DNA of 64,000 nt from NCBI RefSeq assembly GCF_020907985.1, contig NZ_JAJJPA010000002.1, forward strand, positions 308,570-372,569. Reading direction: 5' to 3'. Source of the stretch: Kitasatospora humi. GTDB taxonomy: Bacteria > Actinomycetota > Actinomycetes > Streptomycetales > Streptomycetaceae. Shown here piece by piece: positions 44,163-52,413 of the stretch. How positions within the stretch are numbered: the first letter of the stretch is position 1; the number at the start of each line of letters is the position of its first letter. Made by a program: the position numbers and the translations under genes. Below the pieces are notes generated by a model, which saw only the letters and a list, made by a program, of their open reading frames with translations, had not been told where the DNA came from and searched no databases.

Positions 44163-44921
44163 GTGGACTCCGTCGTCCAGAACTTCGCCGTTGCCAACCT
44201 GCGCCGCCGCCCCGAGGTCGTCGAGACCGGGGGATTCGTGGTCGGGATCGACCCCGGCACCGCCAGTCCGTTCATCAACTACGCCACCCCGCTGCCCGGC
44301 GCCCGGCCGGGCGAGGCCGATGTCGCCGCGCTGATCGCGGTCTTCCGGGAGCGCGGTCTCAAGCCCCGCCTGGAGTTCGCGCCCAACACCGCGCCCGAGG
44401 TGGCGCCGGCGCTGCTCGCCGCCGGCTTCACCGTCGAGGAGACCCACGAGTACCTGGTCTGCACCCCGGACACCCAGACGCCGCCGCTGCCGGCAGCCGA
44501 CCGTCCGACGGTCGAAGTCCCCTCGCTGGACGAGGAGTTCGCCGCCATCGACGCGGCGCTCGCCGAGGCGTTCGGCGGCGTCTTCGCCCACTCTCCGGAG
44601 GGCGTCGCCCGGTTGCGCCGGACCCAGCAGAACGGCGGGGCCGTGCGGTTCGTCCGGGCACCCGACGGGAGCTGCGCCGGCGGGGCGTCCTGCTCGGCCC
44701 CGGCGGTGGGCACCTCGGAGCTGTCCGGGGTCGGCACCCGGCCGGAGTTCCGCCGCCAGGGCATCGCGGGCGCCGTCACCGCCGCGCTGACCGAGGCGAT
44801 GTTCGCACAGGGGGCCCAGTCGGTCTGGTTGGAGTACTCCGGCGATGGCTCGCGCCGGGTCTACGAGAGCGTGGGCTTCCGGCCCCAGGGCACCCGCCTG
44901 TACATCTCCCTGGAGGGCTGA
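44163..44921 (+). CDS. GNAT acetyltransferase
   Basis: 252 residues from GTG 44163, preceded by GTGAGG; a TTG at 44112 in frame is less likely. The N-terminal half (VVETGGFVVGIDPGTASPF) is a degenerate GNAT-like lobe; the C-terminal half has the acetyl-CoA site GVGTRPEFRRQGIAGAVTAAL, WLEYSGDGSRRVYESVGFR and ends GTRLYISLEG. Two-lobed GNAT enzymes of this size often act on small molecules or antibiotics. The palindrome CTGACG-N3-CGTCAG lies upstream. Confidence 0.82.
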   Translation: MDSVVQNFAVANLRRRPEVVETGGFVVGIDPGTASPFINYATPLPGARPGEADVAALIAVFRERGLKPRLEFAPNTAPEVAPALLAAGFTVEETHEYLVCTPDTQTPPLPAADRPTVEVPSLDEEFAAIDAALAEAFGGVFAHSPEGVARLRRTQQNGGAVRFVRAPDGSCAGGASCSAPAVGTSELSGVGTRPEFRRQGIAGAVTAALTEAMFAQGAQSVWLEYSGDGSRRVYESVGFRPQGTRLYISLEG

Positions 44922-45000
44922 GCGAGTTCGAGGCGGGGGCGGTCCCGGCTGCCCCCGCCGCTGCGCATGATCAGTAAGATGACGCCCGATCATGGGGGCG

Positions 45001-45024
45001 CCCTCGTCGGCGCGGACGAGGGAG
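45001..45024 (+). promoter_or_regulatory. Hairpin sequestering the ribosome site of the DUF5685 gene
   Basis: CCCTCGTC (45001-45008) pairs perfectly with GACGAGGG (45015-45022) across six bases. The ribosome site GAGGGAG (45018-45024) is inside the second arm, eight bases before GTG 45032. A likely -10 box TAAGAT lies at 44975-44980. The hairpin could lower translation until melted or bound. Confidence 0.45.
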
Positions 45025-45031
45025 CCACAGC

Positions 45032-46372
45032 GTGTTCGGAATCATCAGGCCGTGCGGGCACCGGCTGTCGGAGAAACTGAAGACGTCCTGGATGGCGCAC
45101 CTGTGCGGGCTCTGCCTGGCGCTGCGGGACGACCACGGCCAGCTGGCCCGGACCGCCACGAACTACGACGGGCTGATCATCTCGGTGCTGGTCGAGGCGC
45201 AGCGTCCGGCCGCCGCGAAGGCGCACGGCCGGCGCACGGCCGGACCGTGCCCGCTGCGCGGCATGCGGTCGGCCGAGGTGGCGAAGGGCGAGGGGGCCCG
45301 GCTGGCGGCAGCCGTTTCGCTCGCCCTGGCCTCGGTCAAGGTCCGGGACCATGTGCTGGACGCCGACGGGGTGTTCGCCCGCCGCCCGGTGGCGGTCGGC
45401 GCCCGCGCGGTGGCCCGCCGCTGGGACAGGCAGAGCGCGGGCAGCGGTGCGGTGGTCGGGTTCGACACCGCCGTACTGCTGGACGCCGCCTCCCGCCAGG
45501 GCGAGTTGGAGCGGGCCGCGATACTCGGCAGCTCGGTGCTGCTGGTCACCGAGCCCACCGAGACCGCGACGGCGGCCGCCTTCTCCCACACGGCGGTGCT
45601 GGCCGAGCGCCCCGGCAACGCCGCCGCGCTCAGCGAGGTGGGCCGCCTCTTCGGCCGGCTCGCCCACCTGTTGGACGCGGCCGAGGACCAGGAGGCGGAC
45701 GACAAGGCCGGTGCCTGGAACCCGCTGACCGCCACCGGCACCTCCCGGGCGGAGGCCGAGCGCCTCTGCCGGGATGCCGTGCACGGAATCCGCCTCGCTC
45801 TCAAGGACGTTGAGCTCACCGACAAGGCGCTGACCCATCTGCTGCTGGCGCACGAGACCGAGGCGGCGGTGGAGCGGGTCTTCGGGTACCGGCACGGCCC
45901 CGGCTGCGCCACCAAGTCGACGGGCGCCACGGGCTCGCACCACCCGTACCAGGGGAATCCGTCCCCGGGGAACCCCTACCAGGGCAACTCCTACCCGGCC
46001 GGGCCGTACCAGGGCGGTCCCTACCAGGACGCGCCGCCGCCCGGCAACCCGTACCACTACGGCGGGGGCCGGCCGCCGATGCCGCCGCAGACGCCGGGCA
46101 AGCCGCCGCGCGGTCCGCTGGCGGGGTGCGCGATGTGGGCGCTGCTCGCCTGCACCTGCCAACTGCTCTGCTGCGAGCACGACCACCCGTTCACCCGCGA
46201 GCCGCGCAAGGGCTTCTGCCAGCGGCATGAGTGCTGCGACTGCTGTGATTGCTGCGACCCGTGTGACTGCAGCTGCCAGAGCTGCCAGTGCTGCTGTGAA
46301 GCCGAGAGCGACGGCTGCTGCGACGGGTGCGACTGCGATTGCGACTGCTGCAGCTGCTGCGACTGCAACTGA
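45032..46372 (+). CDS. DUF5685 protein with Cys-rich C-terminal tail
   Basis: 446 residues. The N-terminus MFGIIRPCGHRLSEKLKTSW and CGLCLALRDDHG is the conserved start of DUF5685. A helical domain runs to about residue 290. A Pro/Tyr/Gly-rich linker (NPYQGNSYPAGPYQGGPYQ) leads to a hydrophobic AMWALLACTCQLLCC and a tail in which over half the residues are Cys and Asp (CDCCDCCDPCDCSCQSCQCC). The tail looks able to bind many metal ions or form disulfides. The family is common in streptomycetes; its function is unknown to me. A strong terminator follows. Confidence 0.8.
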   Translation: MFGIIRPCGHRLSEKLKTSWMAHLCGLCLALRDDHGQLARTATNYDGLIISVLVEAQRPAAAKAHGRRTAGPCPLRGMRSAEVAKGEGARLAAAVSLALASVKVRDHVLDADGVFARRPVAVGARAVARRWDRQSAGSGAVVGFDTAVLLDAASRQGELERAAILGSSVLLVTEPTETATAAAFSHTAVLAERPGNAAALSEVGRLFGRLAHLLDAAEDQEADDKAGAWNPLTATGTSRAEAERLCRDAVHGIRLALKDVELTDKALTHLLLAHETEAAVERVFGYRHGPGCATKSTGATGSHHPYQGNPSPGNPYQGNSYPAGPYQGGPYQDAPPPGNPYHYGGGRPPMPPQTPGKPPRGPLAGCAMWALLACTCQLLCCEHDHPFTREPRKGFCQRHECCDCCDCCDPCDCSCQSCQCCCEAESDGCCDGCDCDCDCCSCCDCN

Positions 46373-46379
46373 TTCCATC

Positions 46380-46419
46380 GGCAGGGGCGCGGCTTCCCTG
46401 TGGAAGTCGCGCCCCTGCC
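46380..46419. terminator. Bidirectional hairpin terminator
   Basis: An 18-bp stem (46380-46397 with 46402-46419, one G-T pair) and a four-base loop, core GGCAGGGGCGCG. It lies between the convergent DUF5685 and phospholipase genes. Confidence 0.9.
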
Positions 46420-46444
46420 ACCTCTTCTGCCTAGCCGACGGGCA

Positions 46445-48523
46445 TCAGCCGCTCACGCTCGTGCGACCGGTTTCGATGTGGCCGGTGGCGCGACGGCTCC
46501 AGCCGGAGTCACCGCTGACGGTGACGGTGAAGTCGTACCAGCCGTTGCAGATCGCGACGTTGTTGAAGAAGTCGGTCACCGTCGCGCCCGGGGCGACCTG
46601 ATAAGTCCAGGTTCCGGAACGGTAGTTGGTCGAGGTGATGGTGAACGTCACGGCGGCGCTGCCGGTGTTGGCCAGCTTGAACCAGACGGCCAGCTGACCC
46701 GTGTCCGGCGCCGGGGCGTAGTAAGTCGACGCCTCGGCGGTCTTGCCGGCCGCGGTGGCGTCACCGGTGAAGTGGCGCAGGAAGCGGTTCGGGCCGTACA
46801 CGCTCAGGTCGTACTGGCCGTTGCCGTAGTTGGCGCCGATGTTGAAGAAGTCGCTGGCGCTTCCGTCGGTGCCGGTGGCGGCGTTGTGGGGCGCCACGGT
46901 GTACTGCCAGGGACCGCCGGTGCGGTGGGCGTTCGCGTAGATCGAGTAGTGGGCGTAGGCGGTGGCCTGCGGACCCTGGTTGGCCATGTCGATCCAGAGC
47001 AGGATCTGGTTGTTGGCGTCGTACTCGATCCGGTCCACCCAGGCGTTGGGCTGGTAGGGCAGCGCGCGGGCCGGCTTGGTGCCGGGCTCCTGGGTGGGCA
47101 TCGCATTGGTGCCCGGGCTCGGGTTGATCTGCAGGTTGGCGGTCGCCTGGCTGATGGTGGCGCTGGTGTCCGGCAGGCTGGGCACGCCGTACACCGGGTT
47201 GGCGAAGTCGAAGGCGCCGGTGAGGTCGCCGCAGACCTGCCGGCGCCAGGTGCTGATGTTGGGGCAGACGGCCGGGGTGCCCAGTGCCGCCGTCCAGGTC
47301 TCCAGGAACCGGATGACGCTGGTGTGGTCGTAGACCTGGGAGTCGACCCAGCCGCCGCGGGTCCACGGGGAGGCGATGATCATCGGGACCCGGAAGCCGA
47401 GGCCGATGTTGGTGCCGCCGTAGAACTCGCCGGCGGTGTTGGCCGGGGCCGCCGGCGGCGGTACGTGGTCGAAGAAGCCGTCGTTCTCGTCGTAGTTGAG
47501 GAACAGGACGGTGGAGTTGAAGACGTCCGGGTTGGCGGCCAGTGCCTGCAGCACCAGGTTGACGAAGTGCGCGCCGTTCTCCGGCGGGCCGTCCGGGTGC
47601 TCGGAGAACAGCTGGTTGGCGACCACCCAGGAGACCCGCGGGAGGGTGCCGTTGACCGCATCGGCCTTGATCGCATTGGCGATGTCGTCCGGCGTGGAGC
47701 CGCTGCTGGGCACCGAGCCCATGCCGTACTGCGCCAGCGGGCTCGAACTCGGCGCGCTGGTGAACTGGTTGAAGTAGGCCAGGCCGTTGTCGCCGAAGTT
47801 GTCGGAGGCGTTCTGGTAGACCTTCCAGCTCACTCCGGCGTTCTGCAGCGCCTCCGCGTAGGTCTGCCACTTCAGGCCGGACTCGGAGCCGCCGTCGTAG
47901 GCCGGGCCGCCCGCCGTGCCGGCCGGGTCGATCATGCCGGACCACAGGTAGGTGCGGTTGGGGCCGGTCGCCGAGAGGATCGAGCAGTGGTACGCGTCAC
48001 AGATGGTGTACGCGTCGGCCAACGCGTAGTGGAACGGGATGTCCGACCGGTTCATGAAGCCCATGGTCCGATTGCTGCCCTTGGCGGCGACCCAGGAGTC
48101 CATCTTGCCGCCGTTCCAGGCCTGGTGCTGGGTGGACCAGGAGTGGTCGAGCGACCCGTCGCACTGGGCCAGCGTCTCACCGCTCGACCCCCACCACCAG
48201 GTGCCGGTCGCGCTCAGCTGCCACGGGTACTGCCGACCGCTGCCGTCCTGCTGGTTGAACACGCTGTTGCCGTCGGGCAGTTGGATGGCCGTCCGGTCAC
48301 CGAAGCCGCGCACGCCCTTCAGCGTGCCGAAGTAGTGGTCGAAGCTGCGGTTCTCCTGCATCAGGACCACGACGTGCTTGACGTCGGTGATCGTACCGGT
48401 GGCACCGGCACCGGTGGTGGCGGCGGTGGCACGCTGGGCGGCACCGGGGAGTGCCTCCAGGCCGACGGCCGCGCCGAGCGCGGCGGCGGAGCCCAGGAAC
48501 GTGCGGCGGGTGACGGGGGACAC
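46445..48523 (-). CDS. Tat-exported phosphocholine-specific phospholipase C
   Basis: 692 residues from GTG 48523, five bases after GGAGG. The twin-arginine signal SPVTRRTFLGSAAALGAAVG is clear. The catalytic domain carries VKHVVVLMQENRSFDHYFGT, the DAYHCSILSATGPNR segment, and NYDENDGFFDHVPPP, all diagnostic of the acid-phosphatase-fold PLC family (PlcC/PlcH). Two C-terminal DUF756 repeats follow (about 490-580 and 590-690, YDLSVYGPNRFLRHFTG). It should release phosphocholine from phosphatidylcholine or sphingomyelin, or act on related phosphodiesters, for phosphate gain. A -10-like TATAGC is at 48551-48546 on the minus strand. Confidence 0.92.
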   Translation of the reverse strand: MSPVTRRTFLGSAAALGAAVGLEALPGAAQRATAATTGAGATGTITDVKHVVVLMQENRSFDHYFGTLKGVRGFGDRTAIQLPDGNSVFNQQDGSGRQYPWQLSATGTWWWGSSGETLAQCDGSLDHSWSTQHQAWNGGKMDSWVAAKGSNRTMGFMNRSDIPFHYALADAYTICDAYHCSILSATGPNRTYLWSGMIDPAGTAGGPAYDGGSESGLKWQTYAEALQNAGVSWKVYQNASDNFGDNGLAYFNQFTSAPSSSPLAQYGMGSVPSSGSTPDDIANAIKADAVNGTLPRVSWVVANQLFSEHPDGPPENGAHFVNLVLQALAANPDVFNSTVLFLNYDENDGFFDHVPPPAAPANTAGEFYGGTNIGLGFRVPMIIASPWTRGGWVDSQVYDHTSVIRFLETWTAALGTPAVCPNISTWRRQVCGDLTGAFDFANPVYGVPSLPDTSATISQATANLQINPSPGTNAMPTQEPGTKPARALPYQPNAWVDRIEYDANNQILLWIDMANQGPQATAYAHYSIYANAHRTGGPWQYTVAPHNAATGTDGSASDFFNIGANYGNGQYDLSVYGPNRFLRHFTGDATAAGKTAEASTYYAPAPDTGQLAVWFKLANTGSAAVTFTITSTNYRSGTWTYQVAPGATVTDFFNNVAICNGWYDFTVTVSGDSGWSRRATGHIETGRTSVSG

Positions 48524-48831
48524 CAAGGCCTCCGGGGGGGAGTAAGCTATACAACTTTGGTAGTAGGACTATCCGGCAAGCAGGTTGCGACTCGTCGGTA
48601 ACAATGTGGCGGTCAGATGAAACCGAGCGGACGGTTCACCGTCAAGAGGGTCGGCGACGCGCGCACTTGCTGAGCGATTCCAGTGAAGGACGCCGACTGG
48701 GTGGTGGTGTCGCGCCTGCGCCCGGTCGGGCCCGCGCTCCGGTGAACCGCTCGGGCAGCGCGGGGCGTCCCATGGGGAGAGGCGAGCCCTTGCTCAGCCA
48801 GTTGTTGCTGTGAACCGGACGATCAGGAGAA
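48524..48831. other. Divergent intergenic region of phospholipase and membrane protein genes
   Basis: Contains a short A/T-rich patch (about 48540-48570) that is probably the phospholipase promoter. One GGTTCACC occurs near 48633 and GGTGAACC near 48739, single PHO-box-like heptamers without the usual direct repeat. No gene is seen. Confidence 0.4.
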
Positions 48832-49500
48832 ATGCCCCCCGTGACCATGACCGAGCGCCCAGTACAGATGTCCGCCTCCCGGGCCGTCCCGGTCCGCCCA
48901 TGGGTGCTCTGCGCGGTGGCCCTGCTGGTGGGGTTGGCAGGAGGCGCCCTGACTTCCTTCGGTCAGAGCGTCCTCCCGCACGGTTGGAGCGCGCTCGCGA
49001 ACTCCGCCTCGACGTGGGTCGTGATCGCTTTCCTCGCCGGTCTCCGGGCTGATCGGCGCTGGCCGTGGGCGGCGGGGGCGGGAGCGCTCTCCCAGCTCGG
49101 CCTCGTCGTCGGGTACTACGCGACCTCGGAGGTGCGAGGCTTTGCCGCTGACACGGGCTCGGTGGTGATCTGGATCGTCGCCGGAGCCGTCGCGGGCCCG
49201 GTCTACGGCGCAGCCGGGGCACTCCTGCGCCACGGCCGACGCGCCGTCAGGACGGCGGCGGCCGGCGTCACGGGATCGGTGTGGGCCCTGGAAGGGATCG
49301 CCTTCCTTGCCCTGGCGACGAGTTCCGACGGAGGGCCGGGAACGACCGCAGGCTGGTGCTATCTCGTCGTCGGCATCGGATTGCCCCTCGCCCTCACTCG
49401 AGGTGTGCGGGACCGGGCATGCGCTCTCCTGGTGCTGGCCGCCGGCACGGGTGCGGCCGGAATCGCAACGTACTTCCTCGAGGAGGCATTCAAGCGCTGA
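48832..49500 (+). CDS. Multi-pass membrane protein of unknown function (DUF6518-like)
   Basis: 222 residues with about six hydrophobic helices: PWVLCAVALLVGLAGGALTS, WVVIAFLAGLRADRRW, ALSQLGLVVGYYATSEVRG, VVIWIVAGAVAGPVYGAAG, VWALEGIAFLALATS and further. The short charged loop RADRRWPW and the YYATSE segment fit streptomycete DUF6518 proteins as I remember them. The start is ATG 48832 just after AGGAGA; ATG 48847 is possible. No enzymatic motif. Confidence 0.65.
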   Translation: MPPVTMTERPVQMSASRAVPVRPWVLCAVALLVGLAGGALTSFGQSVLPHGWSALANSASTWVVIAFLAGLRADRRWPWAAGAGALSQLGLVVGYYATSEVRGFAADTGSVVIWIVAGAVAGPVYGAAGALLRHGRRAVRTAAAGVTGSVWALEGIAFLALATSSDGGPGTTAGWCYLVVGIGLPLALTRGVRDRACALLVLAAGTGAAGIATYFLEEAFKR

Positions 49501-49642
49501 GCCCGCGAGCCCGACCAGGTCCCTGGCCTCCGGGCCGCGGTCACTGCCGGCATCGGGCCGGATGCAGAGCTTTCCTTGAGGTACGGGCCGGGTGGCGAGT
49601 GCCATGCTGGTCGGCAGTTGATTCGGCGAGCGGGGGAGTGGC

Positions 49643-49978
49643 GTGGACGGTCACAGTGGCGGGGGCGGCTTCGGGGGATACCACGGTGGTGGGCACCACC
49701 ACGGCGACTCGGGGACTCCTGTCCCCTGGGTCGCCGTGGCGGGTCACAGCGGTGGGGGCGACTTCGGGGGGCACCATGGTGGTGGGCAGCACCACGGCGA
49801 CTCGGGGTCTGCCGCGCCCTGGGCGGGCGGTGGTGAAGAGGCGGGCGGGCAGCCGGTGATGTCCGGGGCCTCGGTGGGGCTGGCGGGACTGGTGGGGCGG
49901 CGGGGGTGGCTGGCCGCCGTCGGGGTGCTGGTGGCGTTCTGCGGACTGGTGCTGCTGCTGTCGCTGTTCACCCGCTGA
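49643..49978 (+). CDS. Gly/His-rich repeat protein with C-terminal membrane anchor
   Basis: 111 residues from GTG 49643. Two repeats of about 35 residues: HSGGGGFGGYHGGGHHHGDS and HSGGGDFGGHHGGGQHHGDS, each followed by a Pro-Trp segment. Residues 87-108 form one membrane helix (WLAAVGVLVAFCGLVLLLSL). The His clusters could bind copper, zinc or nickel. The repeat also exists in the DNA, so it arose by duplication. No family recognised. A terminator follows directly. Confidence 0.65.
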   Translation: MDGHSGGGGFGGYHGGGHHHGDSGTPVPWVAVAGHSGGGDFGGHHGGGQHHGDSGSAAPWAGGGEEAGGQPVMSGASVGLAGLVGRRGWLAAVGVLVAFCGLVLLLSLFTR

Positions 49979-49991
49979 CCTGGGGCTGGTC

Positions 49992-50036
49992 TGCGGCGGG
50001 GCTGCCGCAACTGCCGGTCGTGGCAGCCCCGCCGCA
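49992..50036. terminator. Bidirectional hairpin terminator
   Basis: Perfect 15-bp arms (49992-50006 and 50022-50036) around a 15-base loop, between convergent genes ending at 49978 and 50039. Confidence 0.9.
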
Positions 50037-50038
50037 CA

Positions 50039-51394
50039 TCAACTGGGCAGTCTCCACTGCTGGTTGGCGTTCCCGGTGCAGTCCCAGATCTGTACCTGGG
50101 TGCCCGGGGTGGTGGACCAGCCGGTGTCGTCAAGGCACTTGTTGGACTGCGGATTGTAGAGCGAGCCGTTGGGCTGCGGGATCCAGACCTGGGCGGCCGT
50201 GTTGTTGCAGGTGTAGAGGTCGACGGTGGTGCCGTTGGCGGTGCCGCCGCTGTTGATGTCCAGGCACTTGCCGAGCGCGTGCAACGTGGTGCCGGCCTGG
50301 ACGAAGGTCCACTGCTGGGCGCTGGTGCCGTTGCAGGTGTAGACCTGGACGGGGTTGAAGTCGGCGGTGCTGCCGTTGCGGTCGTCCAGGCAGAGCCCGG
50401 CGTAGCCCACCACCGGTCCGCCACCCGAACCGCCGCCGCTGGAGCCGCCGTTGGTGGTGTAGGCGGCGACGTAGCCGACGCTCATCGTGCCACCGGAGGC
50501 GGTGGCCGAGGTCGGCGTGGTGCAGCCGCACACGCCGTTGGGGAACCCGCCGCCGATCGCCAGGTCGAAGATGATGGAGAGGTTGTGGTCGAAGGCCTGC
50601 TGCCAGACGGCCGCGCCGACCTGACTCTCGGCGACGCTGAAGTAGGCGGCGCCGTCCAGGTACCAAGTGATGGTCTCGGCCGAGGTGTTGGTGCGGTCGA
50701 GGATCATCGCGTAGGTGTGGAAGCCGCCTTGGCAGCCGGCGCAGGCCCGCAGCCCGCTGCCGATCCCGTTGCCCTCGTTGCAGACGCCGCCGGGGTAGGT
50801 GCCGCAGTGAATGGTCCCGGCCACCTCGGAGAGGGAGTTGACGTCCTCCATGATGTCGATCTCACCGTTCTCGGGCCACTGACCCGGACCCAGCATCCAG
50901 AACGCCGGCCAGTAGCCGGGGCCGCCGGTGGGTTGCCGGATGTCGGCGGTGACCTCCAGCTTGCCGCCGGCCGGTGCGCCGACCAGCGCGCTGGGTGTGC
51001 GGATCCGGCCGGAGGTCCAACTGCCGCCGTTGTTCAGGGCGGTGATGTCGAGATGGCCATTGCCGTCCAAGTGCACATTGCTGGTCGAGTCGGTCATGGT
51101 CTCGATCTCGCCGGTACCGAAGTTCGAGCCGGGACCGGTGTCGTGGGTCCAGTCGGCGGCGGACGGCGCGCTGCCGGCGGCGCCGGAGAAGTCGTCGCTG
51201 AACACGGTCGTCCAGCCGGCCGGGGGCGGGGGCGGCGTGGCGGCCGCTGCCGGGGTGGCGGGGGTGATCACGACGGCGAGCGCGGCCACCAGCGCCGCGA
51301 CCGCCGAACCGGCGGCCCAGCGGTGGAGCAGGCGGGGCACGCGGTGGAGGCGGCGGAGGCGGCGGAAGGTGTGGGGGATGGTCCGGGAAGGCAT
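50039..51394 (-). CDS. Secreted GH16 beta-glucanase with ricin-type lectin domain
   Basis: 451 residues from ATG 51394 with GGGAG upstream. A long signal peptide ends near PAAAA (about residue 53). The GH16 domain (about 60-315) contains the catalytic motif ENGEIDIMED (about residue 175), with two Glu as nucleophile and acid/base, and WPAFWMLGPG before it. A Ser/Gly linker (GGSSGGGSGGGP) leads to a ricin-B domain with three repeats ending in QQWTF, QVWIP and QQWRL. It should cut beta-1,3 or mixed beta-glucans outside the cell, the lectin holding the substrate. The laminarinase type is likely. Confidence 0.92.
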   Translation of the reverse strand: MPSRTIPHTFRRLRRLHRVPRLLHRWAAGSAVAALVAALAVVITPATPAAAATPPPPPAGWTTVFSDDFSGAAGSAPSAADWTHDTGPGSNFGTGEIETMTDSTSNVHLDGNGHLDITALNNGGSWTSGRIRTPSALVGAPAGGKLEVTADIRQPTGGPGYWPAFWMLGPGQWPENGEIDIMEDVNSLSEVAGTIHCGTYPGGVCNEGNGIGSGLRACAGCQGGFHTYAMILDRTNTSAETITWYLDGAAYFSVAESQVGAAVWQQAFDHNLSIIFDLAIGGGFPNGVCGCTTPTSATASGGTMSVGYVAAYTTNGGSSGGGSGGGPVVGYAGLCLDDRNGSTADFNPVQVYTCNGTSAQQWTFVQAGTTLHALGKCLDINSGGTANGTTVDLYTCNNTAAQVWIPQPNGSLYNPQSNKCLDDTGWSTTPGTQVQIWDCTGNANQQWRLPS

Positions 51395-51406
51395 GCGCGG
51401 CTCCCT

Positions 51407-51494
51407 GATTCGACTGACGCGGATTCAACTCCTGGAGTAAGGGACACGTCAATACGCCGAACGGCGTTGGATCGACGGGATCGTCGATTCAACT
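51407..51494. promoter_or_regulatory. Repeated GATTCAACT elements and palindromes upstream of the GH16 gene
   Basis: GATTCGACT (51407), GATTCAACT (51422) and GATTCAACT (51486) are direct repeats; the last two continue with CTGGA and ATGGA. Between them lie the palindromes ACGCCG-AA-CGGCGT (51454-51467) and ATCGACG-GGAT-CGTCGAT (51471-51488). They are probably regulator sites for the glucanase; the regulator is not adjacent. Confidence 0.45.
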
Positions 51495-51629
51495 AATGGA
51501 CGATCACGGTCCTGCGTGGCCTGGTGACCGATCAGCTGTAGAAGGGGAACCGGGGGCGTACGGACGCACGTCAGGGAGGGGAGGATGCGGCGGGAGCCGC
51601 CCGGGGGACGAACAGGGAGCACACAGGAC

Positions 51630-52253
51630 ATGACCGGCACGGCGACCCGCTACCTCTACCTGGTCCGGCACGGCGAGGCGCTGCCCGACGAGAGCGGTCT
51701 GTCGGCGAACGGGCGGCGGCAGGCCACGCTCATCGGGCAGCGCCTGGCCAAGCGGCCGATCTCGTTGGTGCAGCACGGTCCGCTCCGCCGGGCCGCGCAG
51801 ACCGCGCGACTGATCGCGGAGCAACTGCCGGGCGCCGGGCTGTGCGAGGTGGAGTGCGCCGGTGACTACGTCCCGTCCTTCCCGTTGCGTTCGGAACTTC
51901 CGCCGGAGGCAGCGGACCGGCTGATGGGCTTTCTCGCGCAGGCCACGCCCGAGGAGCGGGAGCAGGGGCCCGGGCTGGCCCGGCAGGCGGTGGAGCGCTT
52001 CACCGGCCCGGTCGTCGGTGACCACGAGCGCCATGAACTGGTGGTGACCCACAGCTTCCTGGTGGCCTGGCTGGTCCGGCACGCCCTGGGTGCGCCCGAG
52101 TGGCGCTGGCTCGGGCTCAACCAGGGCAATGCCGCGCTGACGGTGATCCGGTACGCGCCCGGGCGGCTGCCGTCGCTGCTGGTGCACAACGACGTGGACC
52201 ACCTGCCCGCCGAGCTCCGCTGGACCGGGTTCCCGCCCGAACTACGGGTCTGA
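51630..52253 (+). CDS. Histidine phosphatase family protein
   Basis: 207 residues from ATG 51630. The catalytic RHG motif lies at the N-terminus (YLYLVRHGEALPDESGLSA) and a second His in VVTHSFLVAWLVR. GRRQATLIGQRL and HGPLRRAAQTARLIAEQL are typical of the phosphoglycerate-mutase-like branch. It should dephosphorylate a small molecule or protein through a phospho-His. Nothing adjacent suggests the substrate. Confidence 0.88.
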   Translation: MTGTATRYLYLVRHGEALPDESGLSANGRRQATLIGQRLAKRPISLVQHGPLRRAAQTARLIAEQLPGAGLCEVECAGDYVPSFPLRSELPPEAADRLMGFLAQATPEEREQGPGLARQAVERFTGPVVGDHERHELVVTHSFLVAWLVRHALGAPEWRWLGLNQGNAALTVIRYAPGRLPSLLVHNDVDHLPAELRWTGFPPELRV

Positions 52254-52413
52254 CGCGCCCGGGTTCGCGCCCGAGCGCCGGTGTGACGCGCTCGCGTTCC
52301 CGCCCGAGCCCGCCGGGGGCCGGCCGGTGTGACGTCCGCTCCCGCCCGGCGGGCTGGGCGGCTGCGCACCCGCCTGACCGGCCAGCGCGGTGTCAAGGCC
52401 AGCGGCCGACAGC

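Noticed and set aside
48628..48745. GGTTCACC and GGTGAACC near the phospholipase gene as a PhoP box
   Set aside because: Only single heptamers, too far apart and not in the direct-repeat form that defines the box.
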